Below, one piece after another: positions 20,851 through 31,618 of a DNA stretch of 64,000 nucleotides. The stretch covers positions 8,386,259 to 8,450,258 of the forward strand of contig OX442320.1 in NCBI GenBank assembly GCA_949358305.1, read 5' to 3'. The notes beneath the pieces were generated by a model, which made no database searches, was not told the DNA's origin, and worked only from the letters and a program-made list of their open reading frames with translations. The number at the start of each line of letters is the position of its first letter. Within the stretch, counting starts at the first letter, position 1. This stretch comes from Strigamia acuminata. Taxonomy: Eukaryota; Arthropoda; Chilopoda; Geophilomorpha; Linotaeniidae. Both the position numbers and the translations under genes were made by a program.

Positions 20851-21555
20851 GGAAATTTTGAATGCTGCGTGTGCAATTTATTTATTTATTTGAAACTGGC
20901 TCGTGTGATGATTCGAGGCTTTATTCAAAGAAATTTTTAATAATAAAATAACAATGTTACGTGTCACATGCGACTTAGAATAATAACGCGTGCAGAATTT
21001 CGATTTAAGAACGTTTTTATTTGTAAAAAACAAATACTCCCATGCGTACAACATGGATTGAGCATTAACAGAAACCATTTCATCCGATGCAGCCCACAAA
21101 TCTGACAGCTCGGTCGACTAAAATCCGTAAATGCTTCATCAAACACAGCGATTAATTCAAAAAAAAATAATTAAACATTTTTTTAGGCGGCGATTAAGTA
21201 AATAAATCGAATCCATGTCGTCAAAATCAAAAACCAGCGAACAAAACGACAATAATTCTTCGCCAGACGAACGGGAACCGATGTAGTAATCAAAATATCT
21301 AAAAAATATTTAAAAAATATATAAAAATTTTATTTTTTTCATTTTAAATAGAAATTTTGCGGAGTTACTTAAAGTTTTCTTGCAAGAGAATGGATTTTGA
21401 CGTTCCGAAACATGGCTGCCGCTTGCTCGGGTCTCATCCGGGGCTGAAATTGTATCGAAGGACGAAAACGAGGGCGCGATGGTTATTCTAAGCACACGTT
21501 TCACGGGATCGCGAGTTACGAATGCGTGGAGACGACGCCGAATCACTCGTTGCAC
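20851..21555 (+). pseudogene. TYW1 pseudogene fragment (exons 1, 3, 4 and 7 traces)
   Basis: Degenerate copy of the start of the neighbouring TYW1. Blocks: 20851-20880 resembles the TYW1 start region (22665-22695); about 21181-21265 matches exon 3 (23040-23160) with stops and indels; 21350-21400 matches exon 4 (TTTGCGGAGTTACTTAAAG against 23234 onward); 21410-21545 matches exon 7 (24100-24245), including the part just before the radical-SAM cysteines. Introns persist at the same places, so it is a genomic, not a retro-, copy. Frame is broken in several places. Confidence 0.8.
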
Positions 21556-21589
21556 GGAGGTAAACCGAAACCACCAAAGTTGTATCCAC

Positions 21590-22260
21590 TCGCTTCAATA
21601 AAACTCCAACTGCGCCTTCGAAGCTGTGGCGTGCGACTTTGGCCGCGTCGGAATACTGTCCGCTCACGAGTTATTCTTATTTCTTCGCCGAGCCAAATTG
21701 GAGTTGTGCACACGTGTCCCTTTCTGTCGACTCCTATTATTCCATCAGATGGCTCGTGCGGGGCGGTGACAAAAATCGTCTCCATTATAATCCGATTCAT
21801 GTAAATGCACAAATACTGGTCTCAATGTCGTACAAGTGAATGGATCCGCAGCTCGTACTCAAATTGATCACGAAATTCGGATACATCTATATCGAAGTGG
21901 AAGCTGAAAGAAAGACAGGAAAATTATAATGAAATCTTAAAAAATCTCGGGGATTTCGTTTCCAAGTTGAAGTGTGCAAATGTAACAGCGTGTCCCTCGA
22001 TCAGTTGACTCACTTTCCGTTCCACCGAATACACCTGCATCGTTCTTCAACCATTCGATTTTGCTGCAATGATCGAGGAAATTTTAGGCCTCGGATGACG
22101 TCACTCGTTTATATCTTACTTGGGCCGAGATACGGATCAACAAGAGCCACTGTTGTTTATGACCGGTCCTGTAATTGATGATATGGTTCCTTTCAAGTTG
22201 GAATGCCGATTGGAAACCTTCTGGGGGAAGCTGTTGGCTTCCATTTCTCCAGTGTTTTGG
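21590..22260 (-). pseudogene. Clathrin heavy chain pseudogene fragment (exons 6 to 3)
   Basis: Degenerate colinear copy of Chc. 21620-21670 matches exon 6 (18520-18570, AACTTTGGCCGCGTC region); 21718-21850 matches exon 5 (18778-18905); 21945-22075 matches exon 4 (19150-19285); 22115-22250 matches exon 3 (19330-19470). Intron positions are retained but shortened, and frameshifts, a deleted part of exon 5 and substitutions prevent translation. Exons 2 and 1 are missing. Confidence 0.85.
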
Positions 22261-22347
22261 ACTTGTTTATCGCAGCGCCATCTATTGCACGTAAATTTAA
22301 GTTGTGAATAAATTGAAAATGAAAGTTGAATGAGCTGTTAATTGTAT

Positions 22348-22648
22348 GGAAACCCAAATGGGCAACAAGTTTCTGCTAATAAAATGTTTTTATAAACAAT
22401 GTTTTTCGTTATTGGTCTCTAAAATTACGTTCAATTTGCAAACACATATTTTGGAAAGTGAAAACAAATTATTTAAGGGCAGGAAAATGCAGGAAATATT
22501 TTTTTTTTCTAAATAAAAGTTGAAAATACATTTTGTATAAAATAATTCTTGATAAAATATCTGTCTGGTGCGAAGAAGTAAAAAAAAAATGTTTATTTTA
22601 TAGAAAAACATTTTATTAGCAGAAACTTGTTTGCCCTTCTGGGCTTCC
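22348..22648. mobile_element. MITE with about 45-bp terminal inverted repeats
   Basis: Left arm GGAAACCCAAATGGGCAACA followed by AGTTTCTGCTAATAAAATG is mirrored at 22605-22648 (CATTTTATTAGCAGAAACTT then GTTTGCCC...GGGCTTCC). The core is A/T-rich and non-coding. It ends 25 bp before the TYW1 start codon, so it forms part of the TYW1 promoter or 5' UTR. Confidence 0.75.
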
Positions 22649-22673
22649 GTACTAAGGTTTTCTAACGGAAGTC

Positions 22674-25385
22674 ATGGATGCTGTGTGCAATTTTACGTGG
22701 ATAACCATGCGGGTTTTATTCGTTTTATTGTTTTTTGTATTGAATTTTGTGGCTGTTGGTGCGGAAGATGGCGGTAAGGATTCTAAATTTTATTCTTGAG
22801 ATTGTTTAGTGGATTAATTATTCGTTTATTTATTTAATTTTAGAAATTGAAGTTGGAAGTGATGACAACTATTTCTGTTGGACTAATATTTTTACCACAT
22901 TAGTTTTTGCTGTTTGCGCAAGCTTCAGCTTTAAACTCGCTTTCGAAACTGGCCCGGGCGACAAGAAAATCGTAATGAATCATCAAACGTCACGATTAAT
23001 TTAAAAAAAAAATTAAATATGATTTTTTTTTCGTTATAGGCGGCGAAAGAACTAAGTAAACCTTGTAATACGGAATCCACTTCGTGTTGCGAAAATGAAT
23101 CGAATTCCTGTTGTCAACAAAAACGAGCGAATAAAACCATACAGTTATTCTTCGCCACGCAAACGGGAATGGCAAATGTAACGAAAAATGATAAATTGTA
23201 TTACAAAATTATTTATTTTTCATTTTTAAATAGAAATTTGCGGAATTACTTAAAGATCGCTTGCAAGAGAAGGGATTTGATCACACTTTAAGCAACCTCA
23301 AAGACTTCGAGTCGGAAGAAAAATTCCTGGAACATGTAAAATTCCAAAATTTGAAATTAATTTTCTAAAAAAACAAAAATCAAACCAAACATTTAATTCC
23401 AGGCTAAAAACCAAGAAATTTGCGTTTTTCTATTATCGACTTACACCGACGGCGGCCCACCGGAAGAAATCCAATGGTTCTACAAGTGGCTGGATGACAC
23501 AGCGAACGATTTTCGAGTCCAAAAATCTCTATTAAAAGGAATGAAATATTCAGTATTCGGTCTAGGAAATTCATTGTACAAGGAAAATTACAACAAGGCA
23601 AACTTTTATCCGATTTAAAATATATTTAACATTTATTTTAACACTTAATTCGTTGTTAGGCTGCCAAAAATGTCGACCAATGGTTGCACGAGCTGCAAGC
23701 TCAACGAGTCATGCCGGTCGGACTCGGCGACGAAAATGTCGCCGAAAGTGAACAGGGAGGAATCGAGCACGACTTCGACGAATGGCAAAACAAAATCATT
23801 TCACATCTCCGCAAGCTGCAAACACCGGAATGTTCCAGCGAACCAACCGAAGAAATTAAAGACGAAGACGAAGAAGTAAAAATTGTAAAAATTGATTTTT
23901 ATTTTATTTACGTATTTATTTCATGAAATTTCAGATTCAATACGAAGATACAAGTGACGACGACGACTCGTCCAAAGATGAGAAAGAATTAGTGGACGTG
24001 GAGGACCTCGGGGTCGTTGTGAGCAGGAAAAACGCGACCAACGTGAAGAAATCGACCGATCCCCGCGAAATGATCACTCCGACGTTACGAACGGCGCTAA
24101 CCAAGCAAGGTTACCGCTTAATCGGATCGCATTCGGGTGTGAAATTGTGTCGTTGGACGAAATCAATGTTACGAGGACGCGGCGGTTGTTACAAACACAC
24201 GTTTTACGGCATCGCGAGTCATCAATGCATGGAAACGACGCCCAGTCTCGCGTGTGCGAATAAATGCGTTTTCTGCTGGAGGTGGGTCGTCGAAATCCTA
24301 CAAATTAATGTTTAAAATTAAAACAAAAACATCAATTTTTGTTTCAGACATCACTCGAATCCGGTGGGAACCGAATGGAAGTGGAAAATGGACGAACCGG
24401 AAATGATTTTAGACAGGGCCATGCAGGCGCATTACAAGATGATCAACGAATTCAAAGGCGTTCCGGGCGTCAAGGATTATCGGATAGCGGAAGGAATGAA
24501 AATCCGGCATTGCGCGTTGTCGTTGGTCGGGGAACCGATCATGTACCCGGAGATCAACAAATTCGTTAATTTGTTGCACGGAAACGGAATTTCGTCGTTT
24601 TTGGTGACGAATGCTCAATTTCCGGACGCCATCAAGGATTTGGTGCCGGTCACTCAGTTGTACGTGAGTGTGGACGCGAGTACTAAGGATAGTTTGAAGA
24701 AAATTGACCGGCCGCTGTTTTCCGACTTTTGGCCGCGGTTTTTGGCCAGTTTGAAGGCTTTGTCCGATAAGGGGCAACGAACGGTTTATCGATTGACGTT
24801 GGTTAAGGCGTGGAATGTGGAGGAATTGGCGGCTTACGCCGAGTTGGTGTCGATGGGGAATCCGGATTTCATTGAAATTAAGGTTTAGTTGGATTGTTTT
24901 GATTGGTTTGGTTGGTTTTTAATGTTTGTTTGGTTTATTTTAGGGTGTGACTTACTGCGGGACGTCCAAAGCGAGTAAACTGACTATGGAAAATGTTCCT
25001 TGGCACGAGGAAGTCGTCGAGTTTGCGAAGAAACTTTTGGATTTGTTGCCTGGTTATGGATTGGCGTGTGAGCATGCGCATTCGAATTGCATTTTAATAG
25101 CTGATAAAAAGGTTTGTTTATATTAAGTTTTTTTTTTAGTTATTTGGAATTAATTTTTTTTTTTAGTTTCAAATCAATGGAGATTGGCACACTTGGATCG
25201 ATTACGATAAATTTCACGAGTTAATTCGGGATCCCGATGTGATTAGTGGTGAGAAAACGTTCAATTCTTTGCATTATGTTGCGCAGACGCCATATTGGGC
25301 CGTTTACGGGTCGGATAAACATGGATTTGATCCTGATGAAACCCGTTGGTATAGGAAAAATAATAAAGATATCAGTGGTTGTTAA
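22674..25385 (+). CDS. TYW1: tRNA 4-demethylwyosine synthase TYW1
   Basis: Radical-SAM enzyme converting m1G37 of tRNA-Phe to 4-demethylwyosine, the second step of wybutosine synthesis. Ten exons: 22674-22773, 22844-22971, 23040-23177, 23234-23335, 23403-23597, 23660-23875, 23935-24281, 24348-24882, 24944-25111, 25167-25385; 715 residues. Order: an N-terminal hydrophobic segment (about 11-33), possibly a membrane anchor; a flavodoxin domain beginning near QLFFATQTGMA with STYTDGGPPE and SVFGLGNSLY; an acidic linker; and the radical-SAM core with C400-x3-C404-x2-C407 (CANKCVFC). The later VSVDASTKDSLKKIDRP, YCG and HWHTWIDYDKF-like C-terminal parts fit TYW1. Intron 5 has a GC donor. The next gene converges on it. 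Confidence 0.96.
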
Positions 25386-25517
25386 TTTATTAAGATTTTA
25401 CTTAGAAAAAAATCAAAATGGCGATTTTTTATTGTTACTTAAATGAATAAAATAAATTAAATGAAAAAAAAAACAAATCGAGTCTTCTTTTTGTTTTAAA
25501 TCGATATTTTATCGTTT

Positions 25518-26110
25518 TTATTCGTTCATTTCTTTACATTTGTCACGCCGCCATTTGCAATTCGAATTTCCGTCGATAGGTGGCAACTGGAAACGATACG
25601 ATGACGTATGCTCGCGAAAAGAATTCGGCCGAACAGTTGAAATTCCTTCGGCCAATTTCCCTTTATCTTTTCTCTACATGCGAAAGCGAAACATTTTCAA
25701 AGCACACACAATAAACGGTTAATTGACTTGCAGATGAAGCGCAGAACAAAGAACTTGTAAATTAAATAAAAATACGGCAATAAAAAAAATTACTTGGAAT
25801 TGGGCCAGAGAGGGATAATGACTTCGGTTCGTTCGCATTCGCAATCCACGAGGAATCTCGTTGCATTCGCGAGACTTTTTCACGTTCCTACGGGATTTTC
25901 TCCAAACTATTACAAACCCAGAGTCAAAATACGAAAACCATACTTGTCGCTCGATATGATTCTTTCAACATTTTTGCGCCAAAAATCGTCGTATTGCTTG
26001 AAATTAAATAAACAAAACTTTAAAAAATGATTTTTTTCCAATTTTGAATTAAAAACTGAACTTACTAATCTCGCAATGGGTTTTAATTTATGCGGCTTAC
26101 GACCGGCCAT
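25518..26110 (-). CDS. Small basic protein of unknown function
   Basis: Not recognised. Four coding exons share one open frame across three introns: 26110-26066, 25996-25944, 25887-25794, 25673-25518; 115 residues. Donors GTAAGT, GTATGG and GTAATT and acceptors CAAG, GTAG and GTAG are all plausible. The product starts MAGRKPHKLKPIARL, is rich in Lys/Arg, and ends KEMNE; it has no signal peptide, membrane segment or zinc motif. A further exon at 26249-26202 (MAIGVNSRLFVNG..., GTGAGT donor) is probably upstream, but its phase does not join this frame, so it may be 5' UTR or belong to another isoform. Stop is 133 bp from the TYW1 stop, tail to tail. The gene model is a prediction. Confidence 0.45.
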
Positions 26111-26249
26111 TGAAGTGTCCACTTTACATTTGACTAAATAAATCGGAATTTAAAATAAAGAGTTAAATTTAAACTTCATTTGCATATTAAAATCCACTCA
26201 CCCCTTTCAATCCGTTGACGAAGAGCCGCGAATTGACGCCGATCGCCAT

Positions 26250-26579
26250 TTTCTTGAAAATTCATAACACCAAAAATATCACCAATATAATAACTAAAAA
26301 CAATAGGGAATCACTAAAAGGTGGACACCGTTGCGTGCGAAACGGAGGAGCAAGTCATTTTCCACTTGTCTGCCTGTACGAATTAATAACGGCAGCAAGG
26401 TGGAAAAAGACAGATTCCTACCGGTCAAAAACCTCCTAAAATTTAAAAAACTAAACAATTTTTCACACAGAAAAATAAAAAAAACATATATCTATAAAAT
26501 CAGTGTCGAATCGTGCGAATAAAGCGTCATTGTGCGAGTGTAAATTAAACAATTGTCCAAATTGAGCAAAATGAAGACC
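26250..26579. other. Intergenic
   Basis: A/T-rich sequence upstream of the small minus-strand gene. A TATA-like TCTATAAAATC at about 26490 precedes the GC-rich block described next. No ORF of note. Confidence 0.35.
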
Positions 26580-26930
26580 TTTTAGCTCCCTGTTCCGGGG
26601 AGCCAAGGAAGCGGTGACAACTGGCCGGGGCCAGTTTGTCAAAGCACCGCTTACGAGATCATTTTTTGACGAATGGGTCTCGGAGTTGACACAAGCCCTT
26701 GGCGATTTTCGTTACCTCGGTGCGAACTGTGATTGCAGGTGGATGGCCCGTGGACGTGCGCCGCTTGGACGAGTTGACAATGCCGGAGCGAATTGTTAGA
26801 CGAACTAAGTTGCGGTCTTGTTGGCTTTCTATAGTAGACAGCATTTGTAATAGGAATCGAGTAATAGTAGAGTTGAGCCAATCAGAGAGCGGATGGAATG
26901 TTAAACTTGGGCAATTCCAAATGAAATAAC
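26580..26930. other. GC-rich block with strong hairpins, possible non-coding RNA
   Basis: About 350 bp, clearly richer in G+C than its surroundings. Contains nested inverted repeats: GCTCCC...GGGGAGC (26585-26603) and AAGCGGTG ... CACCGCTT (26608-26653) with CAACTGGCC/GGCCAGTTTG inside. Short overlapping ORFs exist in several frames but none resembles a known protein. I could not match it to U-snRNA, 7SK, SRP, RNase P or RNase MRP RNA. It may be a structured ncRNA, an orphan exon or an old element. Confidence 0.35.
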
Positions 26931-27768
26931 TTGAGTTTCAAATAGATGGGAAATGTCAACATTTTTTTATTCCCATTTAGGAAATAATAAATAAATGATT
27001 TTTTTTAACGTTTTGTTGATCTTTGGTTCGATTAATCAATTGTGGGAATTTTGGGTGTTTGTTTTTGATTTGTTTTGGGTGTTTTGAATAAACTATTTTA
27101 ATTTCTGTTGAAAATATGAATAATTAAGTAGGTATTTTTTTTTGTTGTTTTTTATGTAAAAAATAAAAAATATCTGGTCTGATGTGGTTATTGGAAACCA
27201 AACACACCTTTGAAAAACAATGAGATCTAAACAGGCTTCGAATGTCTCGTTTCTCGGAAATCAACGTCGGATTTAAATGGCGGGAGGTTCATTTGCATGG
27301 ACTTCGATTTGGAACCAAAGAAATATATCGGAAAGCAGGTGTCAGTCAGGGGATGATTATGCGCGACTGAAATTAAATGCCAGTATTGTCTGACAAAAGA
27401 TCGTATGAAACATTAGAATATAAATATTTTTATTACAAACTAAAAAATTAAAATAAATACAACAAACTCGGTTAAAAATATGAATTTTTATTTTCAATCT
27501 TTCAAAATCATTCCAAATGTGCCAAAATAATTAAAACCCCGAAATATTCTCCCACAATTTCCACCATTTTCCAAACTAAATCCGCTCCCTTTAAAAAATT
27601 ACCGTTTTAACAGCTCCGCACTTGAATATTCGCGGCGCTACACCACCGCCATCTTTGATCAGCCAACAACATCAAAAATAAACAACAAAAACCATTTATT
27701 CCTCAAATCATTTATTCATATATATTCACATCATTTCAAAAACAAAATAAAAAACAAAAAACAAATCC
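26931..27768. other. Intergenic, downstream of DHX38
   Basis: A/T-rich with long T runs and no ORF or repeat family recognised. The end near 27700 is the DHX38 3' UTR. Confidence 0.45.
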
Positions 27769-30700
27769 CTAAAGCCCGAACCTCGCCGGGGTCCTCCTCG
27801 GTGTCAACGGGGTCCCCGGTCCCCGATGCCCCGGCGTACAAATCTCCCCCTTCCGCCTCAACGCCTGAGCCTTCGCCTCCTGCTCCTCCTTCCTAACCCT
27901 CAACTGCTCCTGCGCAAGCGCCATCTCCTCCTCCATAGCATTCAAATTCTTCTGCGACTGCTTATACTTCTCCAACCGACTCTTAGCCGACTCCTTAACG
28001 CTATAAAACATCGGCCCCAACTCCGCCAACCAAACCCCATCCACCGCAGTCACGCACTGCATATACTCCTTCGTCGTCATCACCAACTCGTGATAAATCA
28101 CGTAATCCGGCGTGTACCCCATCCCAAAAAGCGCCGACGTCGGATGAATATGACACGGCATCCCCGTCCGCGAATTCACGTACTCCCCGATCCCCTTAAG
28201 CCGCGCCGCCTGGTGGAAATACGACGAACAAATGCATTTCCTAACAAAATCCCAATTGGATCCGCACGACATCACTTTCATCTTCTGCTGGTCCATGATG
28301 TCCTTCAGTTGTTGCCGCACTTCGCGCACCTTCCGCATCGCCTTCACGTGTATAAAATGGTCGGTGCACCACGCGGACGAATAATTCTTGATCTTCCACT
28401 GCTGATAGACGTTCAAATACGTCAAATGGTCGCTCTCTGGCACCTGAAACTTCTCCCTGGCCGCGTCGCTCTCCTCCTCCTTCCCCTTCGGCCGGAAAAA
28501 GATGGCGGGCACCGACAACATCGACACGATGATCAATATCTCGGCGCTGCAGCCCATGTCGCACGAAACGATCAACATTTTCGAGAGCGCCGGATCGAGC
28601 GGGAATTCCACCATGTTCCGGCCGAGCGGGGTCAAACTTCCGGTGTTGTCGAGCGCGCTCAGGATCCACAGTTGGTACATGGACGTCAGCATGTTGTCCT
28701 GCGGCGGGGGGTCCATGAAGTGGAACTGCAGGAGGTCCTGCACGCCGTGACACTTGAGTTGCAGCACGACGTTCGCCAGATTCGTGCGCTGGATTTCCGG
28801 CACCGTCGCCACCAGCATCTCGTTCTTGTACTGGCTTTCCGTGTACAGTCGGTAGCACTGGCCCGGACCGGTTCGCCCGGCCCGACCGGACCGTTGGTTG
28901 GCGTTCGCCTGGGAAATCGGGTAGACCTGCAGCGCGTCCATCCCGATGCGCGGGTTGTAAACTTTGAGCTTGCAATAGCCCGAGTCGATGACGAACATGA
29001 TTCCGTCGACCGTCAGCGACGTTTCCGCTATGTTCGTCGCCACGACGCACTTCCGGATGCCGTTGGGCGCCTTCTGGAAGATCTTGGCCTGCAAGTCGCT
29101 CGGCAGTTGCGAATAAATGGGCAAGATGGCCAGCTGCGGCGCGTCCTCCACGTCGCTCAAGCGCTCCGCGATCATGTCGCACGTCACTTCGATCTCCTCT
29201 TGCCCCGGCATGAAGATGAGCATGTCCCCCTGCGTCGGCTGCAGGTGGATCTGCATCGCCTGCTTCACCGCCGCGTCCACGAAATCCTCCACCGAATTCT
29301 TCGCGAAAAACAGCTCGACCGGGAAAGTCCGTCCCGGGATCACGTACGTCGGCACGTTGCCGAAGAACACCGCGAACTTCGTGGCGTCCATCGTGGCCGA
29401 AGTGACGATCAGCTTCAAATCCTGCCTCCTCGCGACCACCTCCCGAAGCAACCCGAACAAAACGTCCGTCGAAAGCGAGCGCTCGTGCGCCTCGTCCATT
29501 ATGATGACGCTGTAATTGTCCAGGTCCGACTCGCGCAGCGACTCCCGCAGCAAAATGCCGTCCGTCATGTACTTCACGACGGTCTTCTCGCTCGTGCAGT
29601 CCTCGAACCGAATGGCGTACCCGACCTCGTCGCCCAAAGTGCAGCCGAGCTCGTCCGACACGCGCTTCGCCACGGACATGGCCGCCACACGCCTCGGCTG
29701 CGTGCAGCCGATCATCCCGTACTTGCTGTACCCCTCCTCGTGCAAATACTGCGTCAGCTGCGTCGTTTTGCCGGACCCCGTCTCACCTACAATGATAACA
29801 ACACTATTATCTCGTATCACGGTCAACAACTCTTGTTTAACGGCGAACACGGGCAGAAATTGTCTCTGTTGCGCGATGGTTTTCTTCTTGGCGAACTCGC
29901 TCACCGCCTCGCCGCTGCGTTTCATGTGGCCCGCGAACTGGTGGTCCGACTTGTAGTCGGTCTCGCCGTCCTCCTTCAGCTTCTCGTCCTTCTCCTCCTC
30001 CTTCTTGATGCCCATGATGTCGCCCAGCTTCGTCCCCGCGAGCTCCCAGTGCTTCTGCTGCGCCTTTTTCCGCTCCTTCAGCTCCCTGTGACACCTCACG
30101 CTCATGGAACCCTTCCTCGAAATGATGGCCATGTCCGACGTGGGGTCCTTGACCGGTATCACCGGCTCCGGCTGCTTCGTGAACACGATCCGACCGTCCA
30201 GAAACGGCGGCAACGTGTTCTCCACCAGCAAATGCACCCTCGCTTCGCTGTCCTCTTCGAAATCCTCGTCCACTTCCACTCTCTGCACGACCCCGGAAGT
30301 GAGCATCCGATTCGTCTCCCACTTTTCGTTGTCCTTGTTGATCTGGCGCTGCTGGGCGGACATCCGCTTCTGTTTGCGCTGCTCCAACGCCTCCTCCTTC
30401 CTCTGCGTGTACTCGCTCGACGAGCCGGAAAACGGGTTGTGTTCGTCGTCGTAGCCCTCGTCCATGCCGTACCACTCGCGGTCCAACCGTCGTTGGTCCT
30501 CCTCCCATAATTCCTCTTCCTCGGCGCTGATTTCGCGACCGCCGCCCGTCTGCGGCCGCTTGGGCGCGGGGCTCCGTCTGTAGCTGTCGCGGCCGGCCCA
30601 TAGGTTGTGTTTGTGGACGGGGGTGGGCAGCGGCGTGTCGGTGTTGCGACGCCACGACCGTTCGGAGTGCCGTCGGCCGCCCTGGAAGGCCGGGGACGGC

Positions 30701-31338
30701 GAATCCCAGGTGGAGCGACGCACCGGAGCCGAGTCGTCGTCCTCCCAACTGCTCCGCGATGGCGTGTCTTTGATTTTGGACTTTGGGGTGCGCGGTTCGT
30801 CTTGGAATCGCTTCGGACTCTCGTCCCAGTCGCGTCGACTGCTCCCTCGGCGCCAGTTTGCGTCCTCTTTGCGTCTGCCGCCGTCGCGGGAACGACCGGA
30901 CTCTCTGCTGCGGGTTTTGGAGGATGCGTAGACGCCTCTTTCTTTGTCTCGTTTGGATTTTTGGTAGATTTTCTCCGTTATTTCGGTGTTGGCGCCGCCG
31001 GTGTGCGATGGGGTTTCCACCCGCGCGTTTCTGTACGAGCGTTTGCCGACGTTTTTACGTTTTATCCGCTCGGCCGCCTCGTTTTCGTCGTCGTTTTTGG
31101 GTTTGTCCTCATCTTCGTCCCAGTCGTAGCTTGTTTTCGTCTTTTTCCGCTCGTTTTCCTCGACTAATTTCTCTTTTCTCTTTTGGGCCGCCAACACGTC
31201 CAGACCCAGACATGATTTTTTAGGCAGTAAGGGTTTCTTGAAGACGATGTCCTCGGTGTCCTTGTCCTTCTTTTTGATTATAAGTCCACCAACCTCCCTT
31301 TGTGATCCTTCCAAGCGATGTATTGAATCGCTTGCCAT
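27769..31338 (-). CDS. DHX38: Pre-mRNA splicing factor DEAH helicase PRP16/DHX38, single exon
   Basis: ATP-dependent RNA helicase that remodels the spliceosome for the second catalytic step. One uninterrupted 1189-residue ORF, near the length of animal DHX38. The N-terminal 400 residues are charged and low-complexity (RS/RD-rich, with WDE and SxW repeats). Helicase motifs: GETGSGKT at about 518-525, DEAH 615-618, SAT 647-649, [12 protein letters not shown] near 814; then the helicase-associated and OB-fold domains and the conserved tail ending TPARFGL. Unlike every neighbour it has no intron in the coding region and is strongly G+C-rich with G/C third positions. The frame is intact, so it is functional rather than a pseudogene. 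The start at 31338 gives the conserved [17 protein letters not shown]-terminus; an AG 20-some bases upstream may be a 5' UTR acceptor. Confidence 0.97.
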   Translation of the reverse strand: MASDSIHRLEGSQREVGGLIIKKKDKDTEDIVFKKPLLPKKSCLGLDVLAAQKRKEKLVEENERKKTKTSYDWDEDEDKPKNDDENEAAERIKRKNVGKRSYRNARVETPSHTGGANTEITEKIYQKSKRDKERGVYASSKTRSRESGRSRDGGRRKEDANWRRGSSRRDWDESPKRFQDEPRTPKSKIKDTPSRSSWEDDDSAPVRRSTWDSPSPAFQGGRRHSERSWRRNTDTPLPTPVHKHNLWAGRDSYRRSPAPKRPQTGGGREISAEEEELWEEDQRRLDREWYGMDEGYDDEHNPFSGSSSEYTQRKEEALEQRKQKRMSAQQRQINKDNEKWETNRMLTSGVVQRVEVDEDFEEDSEARVHLLVENTLPPFLDGRIVFTKQPEPVIPVKDPTSDMAIISRKGSMSVRCHRELKERKKAQQKHWELAGTKLGDIMGIKKEEEKDEKLKEDGETDYKSDHQFAGHMKRSGEAVSEFAKKKTIAQQRQFLPVFAVKQELLTVIRDNSVVIIVGETGSGKTTQLTQYLHEEGYSKYGMIGCTQPRRVAAMSVAKRVSDELGCTLGDEVGYAIRFEDCTSEKTVVKYMTDGILLRESLRESDLDNYSVIIMDEAHERSLSTDVLFGLLREVVARRQDLKLIVTSATMDATKFAVFFGNVPTYVIPGRTFPVELFFAKNSVEDFVDAAVKQAMQIHLQPTQGDMLIFMPGQEEIEVTCDMIAERLSDVEDAPQLAILPIYSQLPSDLQAKIFQKAPNGIRKCVVATNIAETSLTVDGIMFVIDSGYCKLKVYNPRIGMDALQVYPISQANANQRSGRAGRTGPGQCYRLYTESQYKNEMLVATVPEIQRTNLANVVLQLKCHGVQDLLQFHFMDPPPQDNMLTSMYQLWILSALDNTGSLTPLGRNMVEFPLDPALSKMLIVSCDMGCSAEILIIVSMLSVPAIFFRPKGKEEESDAAREKFQVPESDHLTYLNVYQQWKIKNYSSAWCTDHFIHVKAMRKVREVRQQLKDIMDQQKMKVMSCGSNWDFVRKCICSSYFHQAARLKGIGEYVNSRTGMPCHIHPTSALFGMGYTPDYVIYHELVMTTKEYMQCVTAVDGVWLAELGPMFYSVKESAKSRLEKYKQSQKNLNAMEEEMALAQEQLRVRKEEQEAKAQALRRKGEICTPGHRGPGTPLTPRRTPARFGL

Positions 31339-31618
31339 CTCGTCAAACCGGTTTCCAACCTTGAAAAAAATATGAAAACGTGTAAATAATCGTTAGGTGA
31401 CAGTTTTTTTAAGCTACGTACGGTTCAGAAGTGGATAAAAGGGTTTTTAAAAGCGACGCAAGTAATTCGTCTCCATTACAACAGCCGCCATCACCAGGAT
31501 GTTACGACGGTGGCGCCACCGCGTGAGAAGAGTTCCAAGATCCATCAGCCGATATTTGGAATCTGAAACGTGGAATTTATGTACATGGAATATCGGTTTG
31601 AATAATTGGTATTTCGCG
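31339..31618. promoter_or_regulatory. Shared promoter region, DHX38 / pelota
   Basis: Only 280 bp separate the start codons of two divergently transcribed housekeeping genes, so both promoters must lie here or in 5' introns. G/C-richer patch around 31465-31530; no clear TATA box. Confidence 0.55.

Noticed and set aside
27826-30510. 894-codon plus-strand ORF opposite DHX38
   Set aside because: Arg/His/Leu-rich shadow of a G/C-biased gene; no domain, and the minus strand is unambiguous DHX38.
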